Below, in pieces: positions 18,327 through 27,754 of a DNA stretch of 64,000 nucleotides. The position numbers were made by a program, and so were the translations under genes. Source of the DNA: JAYFQE01 sp034927345 (GTDB lineage Bacteria > Bacillota > Clostridia > Saccharofermentanales > UBA5734); the NCBI GenBank assembly GCA_034927345.1, contig JAYFQE010000020.1:17826-81825 (forward strand), read 5' to 3'. The notes under the pieces were generated by a model. The model saw only the letters and a program-made list of their open reading frames with translations. It was not told the DNA's origin and did no database searches. How positions within the stretch are numbered: the first letter of the stretch is position 1; every line of letters begins with the position of its first letter.

Positions 18327-20597
18327 TTATCGTGTGATCGATGCTGTGCTGCCCATCTGCGGCAACTCTTTTCCGTCAATCTGCACCGTCCAGACGCCGA
18401 TTGGACGGGACAGCTGAATGGTAATCTGTTCTCCGGCGCGCCGAGTGACGGCGACGAGGCTGTCCCGTCCGCGGGTATCGGGGATAACCGTCGTAATTTC
18501 AGCACCGTCGGCTATCGCATACAAGGCCAACGTCAGATCCTCGCAATAATCATAATCGGGCAGGTCATCGCGGCTTCCCAAAGGAAGGACTGTATTGGGG
18601 CGCACCAGCAGCGGCAGCGAGAAGACATCGTAGGTCTCTCTCCGCCAACAGCCGCCTTCACGCAGCGATCCGTCCAATAAACTGGTCCAGGTGCCGGCGG
18701 GCAGGTAATAATCGACTTGGCCGTCGGCCCGGAAAACCGGCGCTACCAACAGGCTTTCTCCAAACAGGTATTGGCGGTCCAGCGTATCGGCGGCGGGATC
18801 GTCGGGGAATTCAAGCATCATCGGCCGCAAAACCGGTATACCTTCAGTATGAGCGAGGACCGCCTGCCGGTAAAGATAGGGCATCAAGCGATTCTTTAAA
18901 ATAGAGAAACGTCGCAGCACGTCGGTTGCTTCATCATCGAAAAGCCAGGGCACCCGATAGGACTCCGAACCGTGGAGCCGGCTGTGAGACGATAACAGGC
19001 CAAAAGCGCACCAGCGTTTATAAATATCGGCCGACGCGGTCATCTCAAAACCGCCGATATCGTGGCTCCAGAAGCCGAAACCGCCCAACGCCAGGGATAG
19101 TCCTCCGCGCAGCGTCTCGGCCATCGATTCATAACTGGCCGTGCAGTCGCCGCCCCAATGTACCGGGAACTGCTGACTGCCAACGGTTGCCGACCGGGCG
19201 AAAACAACCGCTTCACCCTGGCCATAATGATGCTCCAATAAGCGGAATACCGTCTGATTATACAAGTAAGTATAATAATTATGCATTCGGACAGGATCGG
19301 AACCGTCATGCCAGACAATATCGCGCACCGGGATACGTTCGCCGAAATCGGTTTTGAAGGCGTCGACGCCGCTGTCCAGAAGTGCCTGCAGTTTGTTTTC
19401 ATACCAGACACAGGCCGCTGGATTGGTAAAATCGACCAGCGCCATGCCGGCTTGCCAGAGATCTGTCTGCCAGATGCTGCCGTCGGTTTTGCGGACCAGG
19501 AAGCTTCCGGCTTTGCCTTCGGTAAAAAGGACCGATTTCTGGGCAATATAGGGATTGATCCAGACATTGACTTTCAGACCGCGTTCGTGCAACCTGCGGA
19601 TCAGACCGGCCGGGTCCGGGAAGGTCGCCGGATCCCAGAGCAGGTCGCACCACTGAAAGCCCTTCATCCAAAAGCAGTCAAAATGGAAGACACGCAAAGG
19701 AATATGGCGGTCGGCCATGCCCTGTATGAAGGACATAACCGTGGCTTCATCATATTGGGTTGTAAAGGATGTTGAGAGCCAGAGCCCGAACGACCAGGCC
19801 GGAGGCAATGCAGGCCGGCCGGTCAAGGCTGTGTATTTGCGCAGAATATCGCGCGGATGCGGTCCATAGATAAGATAATAAGTAAGCCGTTCGCCTTCTT
19901 CGCTGAAACAAACCCGTTCGACTTTCTCGCTGGCCACTTCAAAGGAAATATCGGCCGGGCTGTCGATAAAAACGCCATAACCGCGATTGGTGATATAAAA
20001 CGGCAGGTTTTTGTAACTGATTTCCGAGGCTGTCCCACCGTCTTCATTCCAGATGTCGATGACCTGCCCGTTCTTGACGAAAGCGGTAAATCGTTCGCCA
20101 AAGCCGTAAACACAAGCACCGACATCGAGAAACAACTGCTCGGTCATATCATGGCGGCCGGTTTTGTTGTTGACCATATAAGCCATATTGTGAAATCCGC
20201 TGTTGGTTATTTCGCGGCCGCCGCCCCGGTAACTGACCGACCAGGCATTAGGCTTTTTGCTGATGACGGCCTGCAGGTTTCCGCTGCGCAGACTAACCGT
20301 TTGCTCATCTTCATACAGCTCGACCGGGACGTCATCCTGGCTGTTAAGCGCAAAAACCGGTTGGAGATCGACTGCGCCGTCATGATGGACTAAAGTGATT
20401 TTAAGGACATCAGGCATCGGTGAACCGAAGGTTATCGTCAACATAGCTTGATTGAGCTGGTCACCGCGGCTGCGGACCGGTTTTGAGGGCGCAAAAACCG
20501 TCAATGCCTTGTTCCGGCATATCGAATCATAATATTCGACGGCATAATGAGCTGTGATTTCCGGCCGCAGCAGCCAATAACCATTGGTAAATTTCAT
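18327..20597 (-). CDS. yicI: GH31 alpha-xylosidase
   Basis: The 756-residue cytoplasmic enzyme closely matches YicI-type GH31 alpha-xylosidases. The nucleophile Asp is residue 417 in FKTDFGERIP and the acid/base Asp is residue 484 in HWGGDCTASYESM. GFGFWSHDIGGFE and LLSSHSRLHGSESYRVPW also match. It has the N-terminal beta-sandwich, the catalytic barrel (about 250-585) and C-terminal beta domains. It should release alpha-linked xylose from isoprimeverose or xyloglucan fragments. As last gene of the minus-strand importer operon it would act on imported oligosaccharides. There is no signal peptide. A related alpha-glucosidase specificity cannot be excluded. Confidence 0.9.
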   Translation of the reverse strand: MKFTNGYWLLRPEITAHYAVEYYDSICRNKALTVFAPSKPVRSRGDQLNQAMLTITFGSPMPDVLKITLVHHDGAVDLQPVFALNSQDDVPVELYEDEQTVSLRSGNLQAVISKKPNAWSVSYRGGGREITNSGFHNMAYMVNNKTGRHDMTEQLFLDVGACVYGFGERFTAFVKNGQVIDIWNEDGGTASEISYKNLPFYITNRGYGVFIDSPADISFEVASEKVERVCFSEEGERLTYYLIYGPHPRDILRKYTALTGRPALPPAWSFGLWLSTSFTTQYDEATVMSFIQGMADRHIPLRVFHFDCFWMKGFQWCDLLWDPATFPDPAGLIRRLHERGLKVNVWINPYIAQKSVLFTEGKAGSFLVRKTDGSIWQTDLWQAGMALVDFTNPAACVWYENKLQALLDSGVDAFKTDFGERIPVRDIVWHDGSDPVRMHNYYTYLYNQTVFRLLEHHYGQGEAVVFARSATVGSQQFPVHWGGDCTASYESMAETLRGGLSLALGGFGFWSHDIGGFEMTASADIYKRWCAFGLLSSHSRLHGSESYRVPWLFDDEATDVLRRFSILKNRLMPYLYRQAVLAHTEGIPVLRPMMLEFPDDPAADTLDRQYLFGESLLVAPVFRADGQVDYYLPAGTWTSLLDGSLREGGCWRRETYDVFSLPLLVRPNTVLPLGSRDDLPDYDYCEDLTLALYAIADGAEITTVIPDTRGRDSLVAVTRRAGEQITIQLSRPIGVWTVQIDGKELPQMGSTASITR

Positions 20598-20627
20598 TGT
20601 TTCGCCTTCTCTCTTCTTTTTCAGTAT

Positions 20628-20665
20628 GGCAATGATCGGAAAGAATGGACTCTCCGATCATTGCC
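20628..20665 (-). terminator. 13-base-pair hairpin between binding protein and GH31
   Basis: Arms GGCAATGATCGGA (20628-20640) and TCCGATCATTGCC (20653-20665) are perfect complements with a 12-base loop. There is no T-run on the minus strand. It lies after the stop of the binding-protein gene, where it could raise the level of that mRNA segment over the downstream enzyme gene. Confidence 0.6.
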
Positions 20666-20717
20666 GTTCAGGATCTTTGTTTTTGTCCGGCATGCCGGCT
20701 TCGGTTGATATTAGAAG

Positions 20718-22055
20718 TTAATTGCCGCCGCCCAGATCGACCCAGGCTTTTTCCATTTCGCTGATGGCTTGATCGCGTTTGATTGTACCGGCCAGATAAG
20801 ATTGGGCTATTTCACCAAATTTCTGATGGAAGCTGTCGGTTGAATAGATGATGGCCATATCGCCGACGGCTTCGCCGGAATCCAGGATCGCTTTCATCGC
20901 CTGCGGTATCTGCAGATTGGGGATAGGGGCGTCTTTGATCGGCGGAATGACCTTGGCGACATCGGAGAACCATTTCTTACCATATTCCGATGTATAAAGC
21001 CAATTGTACAGTTTGATGACTTCGTTAACAACCGGTGAATCTTTGTAAATACGTAAAGCTTGATCGGCTCCGGTGATGATTCTGGAATGTGCCGGATTAT
21101 CGTCGACCGGGTATCCCATGATACCTAATTTCAAATTGGGATCGATCGCCATAACCGCTTCTTCGGTCCAGGGGCCTTGACCGGTCATCATTGCGGCCTT
21201 ACCGGTGCCGAATGCCGCAATCTCAGCGTTTAGATCGGCTTCCAGCGGTTTGGCCATGCCGTATTTGACGGTCAAATCGAGGAAATCAAAGAAATTGGTG
21301 CTGAGCAGCGGGTAATCGGCAAATTTAGCTTCGCCCTTGATGAACTTGGCGACCAGATCCGAGGCATTGTCGGTCGAGGCGTCCAGATAATGCTGGAAAA
21401 TATGTTTCTGCACCCACCATTCCTTATAACCATTCGAGAATGGCGTATAGCCTTTGGCAACGAGCTTTTCACAAGCTGCTTTCATTTCAGTTATCGTTTT
21501 CGGGAGAGTAGTAATGCCCGCTTCCTCGAAAAGCGTTTTGTTGTAAACGATGCCGAAGCAGTTGGCTTTGACCGGCAATCCGTATACCTTGCCTTCATAA
21601 GACATATTTGCGCGGACAGAATCCAGCATGGCCGCCGCCAGGGGTTCGTTGGTCAGGTCGGCCGAATATTCCATGTACAGTTTGATTTCAGCGCCGGCAG
21701 TGGAACAGAAGACTTCCGGTACTTCTCCGGACGATAATTTTGCTTTCACCAGAGTGGGGTAATCGGCTTGGTTGACTTCCATATCGATGGTGACATGAGG
21801 AGCCACCGATTTATAGGCTTCGATGTAGGCATTAAAAGCATCGGAGTATTCGGGTTGATTCGAGAAAATATAGATTTTGACAGGCTCGGTGGAAGCAGCG
21901 GTCGTTGCGGCGGTCCCGCCGGACGTTGCGCCGGTTGTCGTTCCGGCGGTTGTGCCGCTTGTGCCGGCAGGCGTCGATGTTGTTGCCGGGCCGCCGCAGG
22001 CGGCCAGCAAGCCGAAGATCATCATAAAACACAGGATCAGAGCAATTTTCCTCAT
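20718..22055 (-). CDS. Sugar-binding lipoprotein of the second importer
   Basis: The 445-residue protein has a lipoprotein signal with lipobox LLAAC (Cys about residue 20), a Thr/Gly/Ala-rich spacer to about residue 50, and a family-1 type solute-binding fold (VKIYIFSNQPEYSDAFNAYI, then GIVYNKTLFEEAG). Length and motifs fit monosaccharide to oligosaccharide CUT1 binding proteins. GGAGGAG precedes the ATG. It lies between the response regulator and the GH31 gene and serves the permeases at 25.7-27.4 kb. Given the downstream enzyme, alpha-xylosyl oligosaccharides are a reasonable but unproven ligand. Confidence 0.9.
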   Translation of the reverse strand: MRKIALILCFMMIFGLLAACGGPATTSTPAGTSGTTAGTTTGATSGGTAATTAASTEPVKIYIFSNQPEYSDAFNAYIEAYKSVAPHVTIDMEVNQADYPTLVKAKLSSGEVPEVFCSTAGAEIKLYMEYSADLTNEPLAAAMLDSVRANMSYEGKVYGLPVKANCFGIVYNKTLFEEAGITTLPKTITEMKAACEKLVAKGYTPFSNGYKEWWVQKHIFQHYLDASTDNASDLVAKFIKGEAKFADYPLLSTNFFDFLDLTVKYGMAKPLEADLNAEIAAFGTGKAAMMTGQGPWTEEAVMAIDPNLKLGIMGYPVDDNPAHSRIITGADQALRIYKDSPVVNEVIKLYNWLYTSEYGKKWFSDVAKVIPPIKDAPIPNLQIPQAMKAILDSGEAVGDMAIIYSTDSFHQKFGEIAQSYLAGTIKRDQAISEMEKAWVDLGGGN

Positions 22056-22153
22056 CTTTATTCTCCTCCTTCACGGGAATAAGCTGCCAGGCAGCCCGGT
22101 TGTGACAAATACAGTGTATAAAAAGGCAGAAGGCGGCAACAGGAAAATTAGTC

Positions 22154-23803
22154 CTAAATAACGGGTAATATCGTCTCCTGTTTGGTTTGGCTGCGATGCT
22201 GCTGTTCCAGACGATATTCGCTGGGGGAAAGGCTGAAAGTGTGGCGGAATGCTTTACTGAAGTAATTCTGATCTTTATAACCGACCATCCCGGCTACCGA
22301 TTGGATCTTGATATTCAGATCCCCCAGCAGTACGCGGGCTTTTTCCATGCGGACCTGCTGCAGATATTCATAGATGCCCAGACCATATTTCTGTTTGAAC
22401 AGCTTCATCAAGTATCCCCGACTGAGGAAATGCTGTTGGGCCAATTCGGTAACGCTGATGTCGCCGGCGTAGTTGCGTTCCAGAAATAAACGGATGTCCT
22501 GGATATCGAACTGATGCAAATGATGGCGGATGCAGTTAAAATAATAACCGGCCAGATTCATCAGCATGTTCTCATAATTCTGCATACTGGAATAATCGAA
22601 ATGCAGGTAAGCCAATTCGGCCGCCAGCGCCTCATCTTCGGATAACTGCCGTGAAGGTACGCCTTTGTCTACAGCAAGGCTGTTGAGCAGATACATAAGC
22701 TCGCTGCGGATCCGATCGGCCGCAGCCAGGCTGAAGCGGCCTGTTGCGCGGACCGAGACGAAAAAATCCAGCAAGACCAGACGGACTTGTTCAAATTGGC
22801 CTGATTCGACACCCTGCCGCAGCAGAGCTTGACGGCTGATGATCGAAAGTTCCGGGACATCCGGCGTATCGGGTGAAAAAGATTCCAGATCGCTGATTTG
22901 CTGCAGATTCAACAGGTTCTGCGCCGCCAGAATTTGCCGCGCTTTTCGCAGCGACGGCCCTAAATTTAGAATTTGGCTATCCGGACGGCTCAAGACGGCC
23001 AGCGCCTGGATGCTTAGATAATCCTGCAGGCTGGTCAGAATACGCCGGGCGGTATTCCGCAGTTCCGGGTATTCCACCTGATCCAGGCTGGTGACGACAC
23101 CGATAATTTCCTGATCGTTGCCCGGATTTTGCATGCAAAGACAACTGCCTCTGGCGCCGGCGATTTCCTGGATGACATTACTGATGACGAAAAACAAGAG
23201 GTTGCTGTCGTTGCCAAAATGGAGACTTTTAACCATCCGCAAATTGAGGATCCGGATCAGGACTAAATGATAGGTGCAAGAATGCTCCTGGTTCAGGAAG
23301 CCGCCGTACATGTTTTGGATACGTAAATCATAACTGCCCTCGAAAATCGATTGAAGGAAACGCCTTTTTTGCTCTTCTTCGGATAACCGGTTCCCGGTTT
23401 GCCCCATGCTTCCTTGTTTGCCGCGCCGTTCGGCGACTTCATCGACAGCTTTGCGCAGAGCTTGGTTAAGCGATTCGCGGTTGATGGGTTTGATCAGGTA
23501 ATCGACGACTCTGGAACGGATAGCCTGACGGGTAAAATCATAATCGCTGTAACCGCTGATGACAATACAAGTCAATTCAGGCTTTTCTGCCTCAAGCCAC
23601 TGCAGAAACTGCAAACCGTTGACCTCGGGCATTTTCATGTCCACCAATACAATATCAGGTTGCCCGGTCATAACCTGCTGAATCCCCTCGCGCCCATTGC
23701 CGGCTTCCTGCAGGCTGTCGACGCCCAGCCCGGGCCAGTCGCCAAGAATGCAGATCGCCTCACGAACCGGTTTTTCGTCGTCGATAATTAAAACCTTGAG
23801 CAT
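22154..23803 (-). CDS. YesN-type response regulator with AraC output domain
   Basis: The start at 23803 has GGAGG 8 bases upstream. The 549-residue protein has an N-terminal receiver domain: acidic pair in LIIDDE, the phospho-acceptor Asp in IVLVDMKMPEVNG (near residue 55), Ser/Thr in CIVISGYSDYDFT and Lys in LIKPI. A long middle region follows. The C-terminal AraC domain contains VTELAQQHFLSRGYLMKLFK and VAGMVGYKDQNYFSKAFRHT. It is the partner of the adjacent YesM-like kinase and probably activates this importer operon. Confidence 0.92.
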   Translation of the reverse strand: MLKVLIIDDEKPVREAICILGDWPGLGVDSLQEAGNGREGIQQVMTGQPDIVLVDMKMPEVNGLQFLQWLEAEKPELTCIVISGYSDYDFTRQAIRSRVVDYLIKPINRESLNQALRKAVDEVAERRGKQGSMGQTGNRLSEEEQKRRFLQSIFEGSYDLRIQNMYGGFLNQEHSCTYHLVLIRILNLRMVKSLHFGNDSNLLFFVISNVIQEIAGARGSCLCMQNPGNDQEIIGVVTSLDQVEYPELRNTARRILTSLQDYLSIQALAVLSRPDSQILNLGPSLRKARQILAAQNLLNLQQISDLESFSPDTPDVPELSIISRQALLRQGVESGQFEQVRLVLLDFFVSVRATGRFSLAAADRIRSELMYLLNSLAVDKGVPSRQLSEDEALAAELAYLHFDYSSMQNYENMLMNLAGYYFNCIRHHLHQFDIQDIRLFLERNYAGDISVTELAQQHFLSRGYLMKLFKQKYGLGIYEYLQQVRMEKARVLLGDLNIKIQSVAGMVGYKDQNYFSKAFRHTFSLSPSEYRLEQQHRSQTKQETILPVI

Positions 23804-23857
23804 GCTTTCATCCTCCACAAACGTGCCGGAGCATCGCGTACCGGCTCAAGAACAGGA

Positions 23858-25672
23858 TCAGCCGACAGGAATGCGGATTTGAACCTCCGTGCCTGCCGGA
23901 CCGGCCTGAATACGGATGCCGGAAGCCTGGCCGAAAACGATGCGCAGACGTATCGACAGATTTTTCAAACCGATTTCCGGCGCATCCTGTTGGATGTCGG
24001 TTTGTTGAAGCGACCGGCGGATTTGTTCCAGTTTATCCGGATCTATACCTGGGCCGTCGTCTTTTACCGTTATCAGCAGATTCTCGTTTTCAATTTTCGC
24101 CTGAATAGCGATGGTGATGCCGCGGCTCGTTTTTTCCAAAGCATGTTTGATGGCATTTTCCGTTAGAAGCTGAATCGTCAGTTTGGGGATTTCCAGATCC
24201 AGAACGTCAGCGTCCAGATCAAAATCAACCAGAAGGCGATCTCCATAACGAGCTTTTTGCAGCAGCAGGTAATTCTGGACATGACTGATTTCCTGCCGCA
24301 ACGGAACGATGTCGCCGCCGCTGATGCAATAACGAAAGGTCTGAGACAAGGCGTCGATCATTTCATAAACCTTGATGTTATGGTCTTTAAGGGCTTGCGT
24401 CGAGATAGCCTGTAAAGCGTTATACAGAAAATGGGGGTTTAGCTCCGCTACCAGCGATTTCAAGAGGGCGTTTTTTTGCGAGAGTTCCAGCTGGTATGTT
24501 TCATGAATCAATTCCTTTGTTTTATGCGCCATTTGATTAAATTGCTGGCTGATTTGGGCAATTTCATCATGACCTTCGATCTGAGCTTCGACATCGAACT
24601 GCCCCTGGCTGAAAGCGTCCATCTTGCCGGATAAGTGTTTAAGCGGCCGGGTTATAGCCCGGGCGAAAAAAGAAACAACCAGACTGGCGGCCAATATGGA
24701 GCTTATGCCGACAAACAGGCTCAGATTGCGGTTGAGGGAAGCGGCTTCGGAAATCTGGACATAGGGGATCAGTTTTGTCAGCCGCCAATGATATTTTGCC
24801 GTAACGCGGGATATCGCCAGATACTCCTCGCCCTGAATGGTCAGGGTTTGCATCGTGCCGGTTTCTGTCGAGTTTTCACCGGCGTCCGCGCCTGATGCCG
24901 TAAGCAGCGGCGACGCCTGCCGCAGCCGGCTGTAAAAATCGGCGTCATCCGTGTAATAGACGCTCCCGTCTGCTCCGGACCAGATCAGATGCTCGCCTTT
25001 TTGCAAAGCGGCGTCGCCGATCATCTGGTCACGAACGGTGTGATCGAGAAAAACCGTCAGAATAACTTGTGGCGTACGGGTCGGAATATGAAGAATGGCT
25101 GTGTGAAAAGCGATAAACATCGATTCCGGATCGACATCATATTGCGCGGCCTTTAACTCAGGTAAGGACTCGACAAACCAATTGCGATCGGCGGTCTGGA
25201 ACGTCCCGGTCAGGATGCGGTTCATGTTGGGATTACCTTGTCCGATGCGGACCATCGTTTCTTTCTGCAGACGTGAGATGTAGTAAAAGCGGTCTTTATC
25301 CAGCAGATAAAAGTAAGCGGCGGCGATATCGCTGCGGGAATAAAACAGATTGCGCAGATAATCTTCCAGGTACATCTGATCCTGGTAGTTGTTCTGCTCG
25401 TTGAGCACCGCCTTTGTGATTTGATCGTAATCCAACCGCGCGGTCAGGGCGGCGGTAATTCCGCCTAAATAGCTGTCCAGCTCTTTGCCGACAAAATCCA
25501 GTACCTCTGTATTGCTGCTGATTTCGTCGGCTATAGCCTGATCGCGCAGCATCGAGTAGGAAATAACCGCCTGAAGGCAAATAAAGAACAACAGGACGCC
25601 GGTGAAAAGCAAGATGAACTTATTGACCAGATGCCGGGTCAGTCTGGCTTGCAGCCTGCGCAGGATGTTCAT
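23858..25672 (-). CDS. YesM-type sensor histidine kinase
   Basis: The 604-residue membrane kinase has a first membrane segment at about residues 17-38, an extracytoplasmic Cache-like sensor (about 40-300), and a second segment (about 305-330). A HAMP region follows (RAITRPLKHLSGKMD). The His_kinase domain carries its phospho-acceptor His in LVAELNPHFLYNALQAIS. The ATPase domain has the N box LLTENAIKHALE and the DDGPGIDPD G box. It begins 3 bases after the permease stop, so it is translated with the importer genes. It probably senses the imported sugar or its bound binding protein and phosphorylates the YesN-like partner. Confidence 0.92.
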   Translation of the reverse strand: MNILRRLQARLTRHLVNKFILLFTGVLLFFICLQAVISYSMLRDQAIADEISSNTEVLDFVGKELDSYLGGITAALTARLDYDQITKAVLNEQNNYQDQMYLEDYLRNLFYSRSDIAAAYFYLLDKDRFYYISRLQKETMVRIGQGNPNMNRILTGTFQTADRNWFVESLPELKAAQYDVDPESMFIAFHTAILHIPTRTPQVILTVFLDHTVRDQMIGDAALQKGEHLIWSGADGSVYYTDDADFYSRLRQASPLLTASGADAGENSTETGTMQTLTIQGEEYLAISRVTAKYHWRLTKLIPYVQISEAASLNRNLSLFVGISSILAASLVVSFFARAITRPLKHLSGKMDAFSQGQFDVEAQIEGHDEIAQISQQFNQMAHKTKELIHETYQLELSQKNALLKSLVAELNPHFLYNALQAISTQALKDHNIKVYEMIDALSQTFRYCISGGDIVPLRQEISHVQNYLLLQKARYGDRLLVDFDLDADVLDLEIPKLTIQLLTENAIKHALEKTSRGITIAIQAKIENENLLITVKDDGPGIDPDKLEQIRRSLQQTDIQQDAPEIGLKNLSIRLRIVFGQASGIRIQAGPAGTEVQIRIPVG

Positions 25673-25675
25673 AGA

Positions 25676-26506
25676 TCAGCCCTTGACAGCGCCGGCAACA
25701 ACGCCTTTAACGATATCCTTTTGCATGATGATGAAGAACAGCACCGATGGGAGGACGGCCATAACCATGGCGGCCATGGCATACTGCCAGTCGGTATTGT
25801 ATTGGCCGACAAAGCCGTAAGCGGCAAGAGTCAATGTTTGGGTTGATTTCGAGCTGTTCACCATTAAAAGCGGCAGCAAAAAATCGTTCCAGATCCACAT
25901 GACGTCGATGACAATGACGGTAGTGGTAACCGGTTTGAGCAGGGGAAAGACTACCTGGAAAAAGATGCGCAGCGTAGACGCGCCGTCAACCATCGCACTT
26001 TCATCGATTTCCCGCGGTATTGTTTTAACAAATCCGTGATAGATGAAAACGGCCAGAGGGATGCCGAATCCCCAGTATTGAATGCCAAGTCCCCAGGTAC
26101 TGCCGGACAGTCCGATGATATTCATCAATTTCAGAACGGTTATCATGATGGTTTGGAAAGGGATCAGCATCGGCATGATGCAGAACAGGTAAAGCCAATA
26201 GCTGGCGCGGCTGCGGCTGCGCGATTGCTTATAAGCGGCGATGGAGGACAGGATGACGATACCGGCGATGCCGATTGCGGTGATTATGACGTTATTGAGA
26301 AACAAATACGGGTAACGCACATATTTCCAGACGAAGGCGTAATTATCAAAAACCAGGCTCTTAGGCAGTGAAATGACATTACGCATCACTTCGCCCAGGG
26401 TTTTCAGCGAATTGACGACCATCAGGATCAGGGGATAGAGGAAAACCAGAGCCACCAGAGCCAGGACGATCTCCAGGATCAGGAGGCGGATACGCCGTGC
26501 TTTCAT
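25676..26506 (-). CDS. ABC sugar transporter permease, MalG/UgpE type
   Basis: The 276-residue protein has six predicted spans and the EAA loop DESAMVDGASTLRIFFQVVF, ending in the family-typical GVVAGAVKG. Its ATG overlaps the TAA of the upstream permease by one base (TAATG), indicating translational coupling. It forms the inner-membrane channel with the MalF-like partner for the binding lipoprotein at 20.7-22.1 kb. No ATPase gene is present in the operon. Confidence 0.92.
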   Translation of the reverse strand: MKARRIRLLILEIVLALVALVFLYPLILMVVNSLKTLGEVMRNVISLPKSLVFDNYAFVWKYVRYPYLFLNNVIITAIGIAGIVILSSIAAYKQSRSRSRASYWLYLFCIMPMLIPFQTIMITVLKLMNIIGLSGSTWGLGIQYWGFGIPLAVFIYHGFVKTIPREIDESAMVDGASTLRIFFQVVFPLLKPVTTTVIVIDVMWIWNDFLLPLLMVNSSKSTQTLTLAAYGFVGQYNTDWQYAMAAMVMAVLPSVLFFIIMQKDIVKGVVAGAVKG

Positions 26507-27393
26507 TAAGATTCCACCTCCCTGCTTTTAAAGAACCGGAGCTGCAGCGTGGTGATGATGACGACGGCCAGAAATAAAATCAAGGCTTTGGCCGTGCCGT
26601 AACCATAGTTATTATTCTGGAAAGCTTCGACATAAACATTGAACGTGACGCTGTAAGTCGATCCTCCGGGACCGCCGCCGGTCAGGGAGAAGATGATGTC
26701 GAAGACCTTGATCGAGTTGACCAGGGCCATAAAGAAAGCCGTCGTCAGAGAAGGCGCCAGCATAGGCAGGGTAATGTAGAAAAAACGTTGCCCAGGCGAT
26801 GTTCCGTCCACAATAGCCGCTTCGTTCAATTCAGCAGGAATGGACTGCAGACCGGCGATGTAGATGACGATGTAGAATCCGATCGACTGCCAGATCGACA
26901 CAAAAAGGACCGACCAAAAGGCCAGCTGGGGATCGCCCAGCCAGCTTAGCTCAAAAATGCTCCAATGAGTCATCTCATACAGCGCGTTGAAACCCTGGGA
27001 AAAGATAAACCGCCAGATAAAGCCGACAATAACCAGACTAAGGATGTAGGGGACAAAGAAAGCTGCCCGCAGCACATTGGCGCTGCGGAGCTTCTTGTCC
27101 AGCTGAACGGCGAGAAATATTGCCAGAACATTGACCAGGATGATAAATAAGAGACTGTAGCGGGCGGTAAACCAGGCGGCATGATTGAAACCGCTGTCGC
27201 CGGCGAACAATTTGCTGAAGTTGTCCAAACCGACAAAAACAGCCGCTTTACTGATCCCGTTCCATTGTGTCAGCGAGTAATACATGCTCATGATAAACGG
27301 GATATAAATGGCCAGAGATACAAAAATGACAGCCGGTGTGTTAAACAACGCAAATTCCAGGCGCTGCCGGTTCCGGGCACTGATTTTCTTCAC
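26506..27393 (-). CDS. ABC sugar transporter permease, MalF/UgpA type
   Basis: A GTG start at 27393 is chosen for its GGGGGTG site; a TTG at 27414 is the longer alternative. The roughly 295-residue protein has six predicted spans and the EAA loop NEAAIVDGTSPGQRFFYITL. YSLTQWNGISK near the N-terminus and GGGPGGSTYSV before the last span are typical of UgpA-like permeases. It is the first gene of the minus-strand operon (permease, permease, kinase, regulator, binding protein, GH31). Confidence 0.92.
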   Translation of the reverse strand: MKKISARNRQRLEFALFNTPAVIFVSLAIYIPFIMSMYYSLTQWNGISKAAVFVGLDNFSKLFAGDSGFNHAAWFTARYSLLFIILVNVLAIFLAVQLDKKLRSANVLRAAFFVPYILSLVIVGFIWRFIFSQGFNALYEMTHWSIFELSWLGDPQLAFWSVLFVSIWQSIGFYIVIYIAGLQSIPAELNEAAIVDGTSPGQRFFYITLPMLAPSLTTAFFMALVNSIKVFDIIFSLTGGGPGGSTYSVTFNVYVEAFQNNNYGYGTAKALILFLAVVIITTLQLRFFKSREVES

Positions 27394-27447
27394 AGCTTCA
27401 CCCCCCTTATTCAATTAACGACCGCGAAAACGTTAAATCCTGTCTCT

Positions 27448-27453
27448 ATTGTA
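27448..27453 (-). promoter_or_regulatory. Possible -10 of the second importer operon
   Basis: TACAAT on the minus strand lies about 55 bases before the GTG start. The -35 region is T-rich but poor, which would fit a promoter that needs activation, for example by the YesN-like regulator. Confidence 0.4.
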
Positions 27454-27536
27454 AACCCGCGGACAGAAAAAGAAAAATGGATAGATGGCGACTGGAATGG
27501 GTAAAAAAGTACACTGGTCCAGGCCGGCGCCCGCTG

Positions 27537-27734
27537 CTATCGCCTGCCGCGCCGATGATCGGCGATTGTCCAGACCGAGGTGACAATGACCAGAAGGCTG
27601 TAGATTAAAAGCAGGGTATTGAAAACCTGATTGCCGATGAAGTGCATGGCGTTATTAAAGAGGTCAATCACATAAAAGACCAGCATCATGACTGAAATGA
27701 CCAGACACAAATGAGGTAAAGCGCGTTTTATCAT
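27537..27734 (-). CDS. Small two-span membrane protein
   Basis: The 65-residue protein has two hydrophobic segments (about residues 7-27 and 37-57) and a basic end, HRRGRR. It starts 20 bases after the phosphodiester glycosidase gene in the same direction, with GGAG before the ATG. I do not recognise a family. It may be an accessory membrane subunit or a hypothetical protein of the same envelope unit. Confidence 0.6.
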   Translation of the reverse strand: MIKRALPHLCLVISVMMLVFYVIDLFNNAMHFIGNQVFNTLLLIYSLLVIVTSVWTIADHRRGRR

Positions 27735-27754
27735 CGTAATGCTCCGATCCCGGC

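Noticed and set aside
27421..27445. Catabolite-response (cre)-like site before the second importer operon
   Set aside because: CGAAAACGTT resembles a half-site, but the full consensus symmetry is missing.
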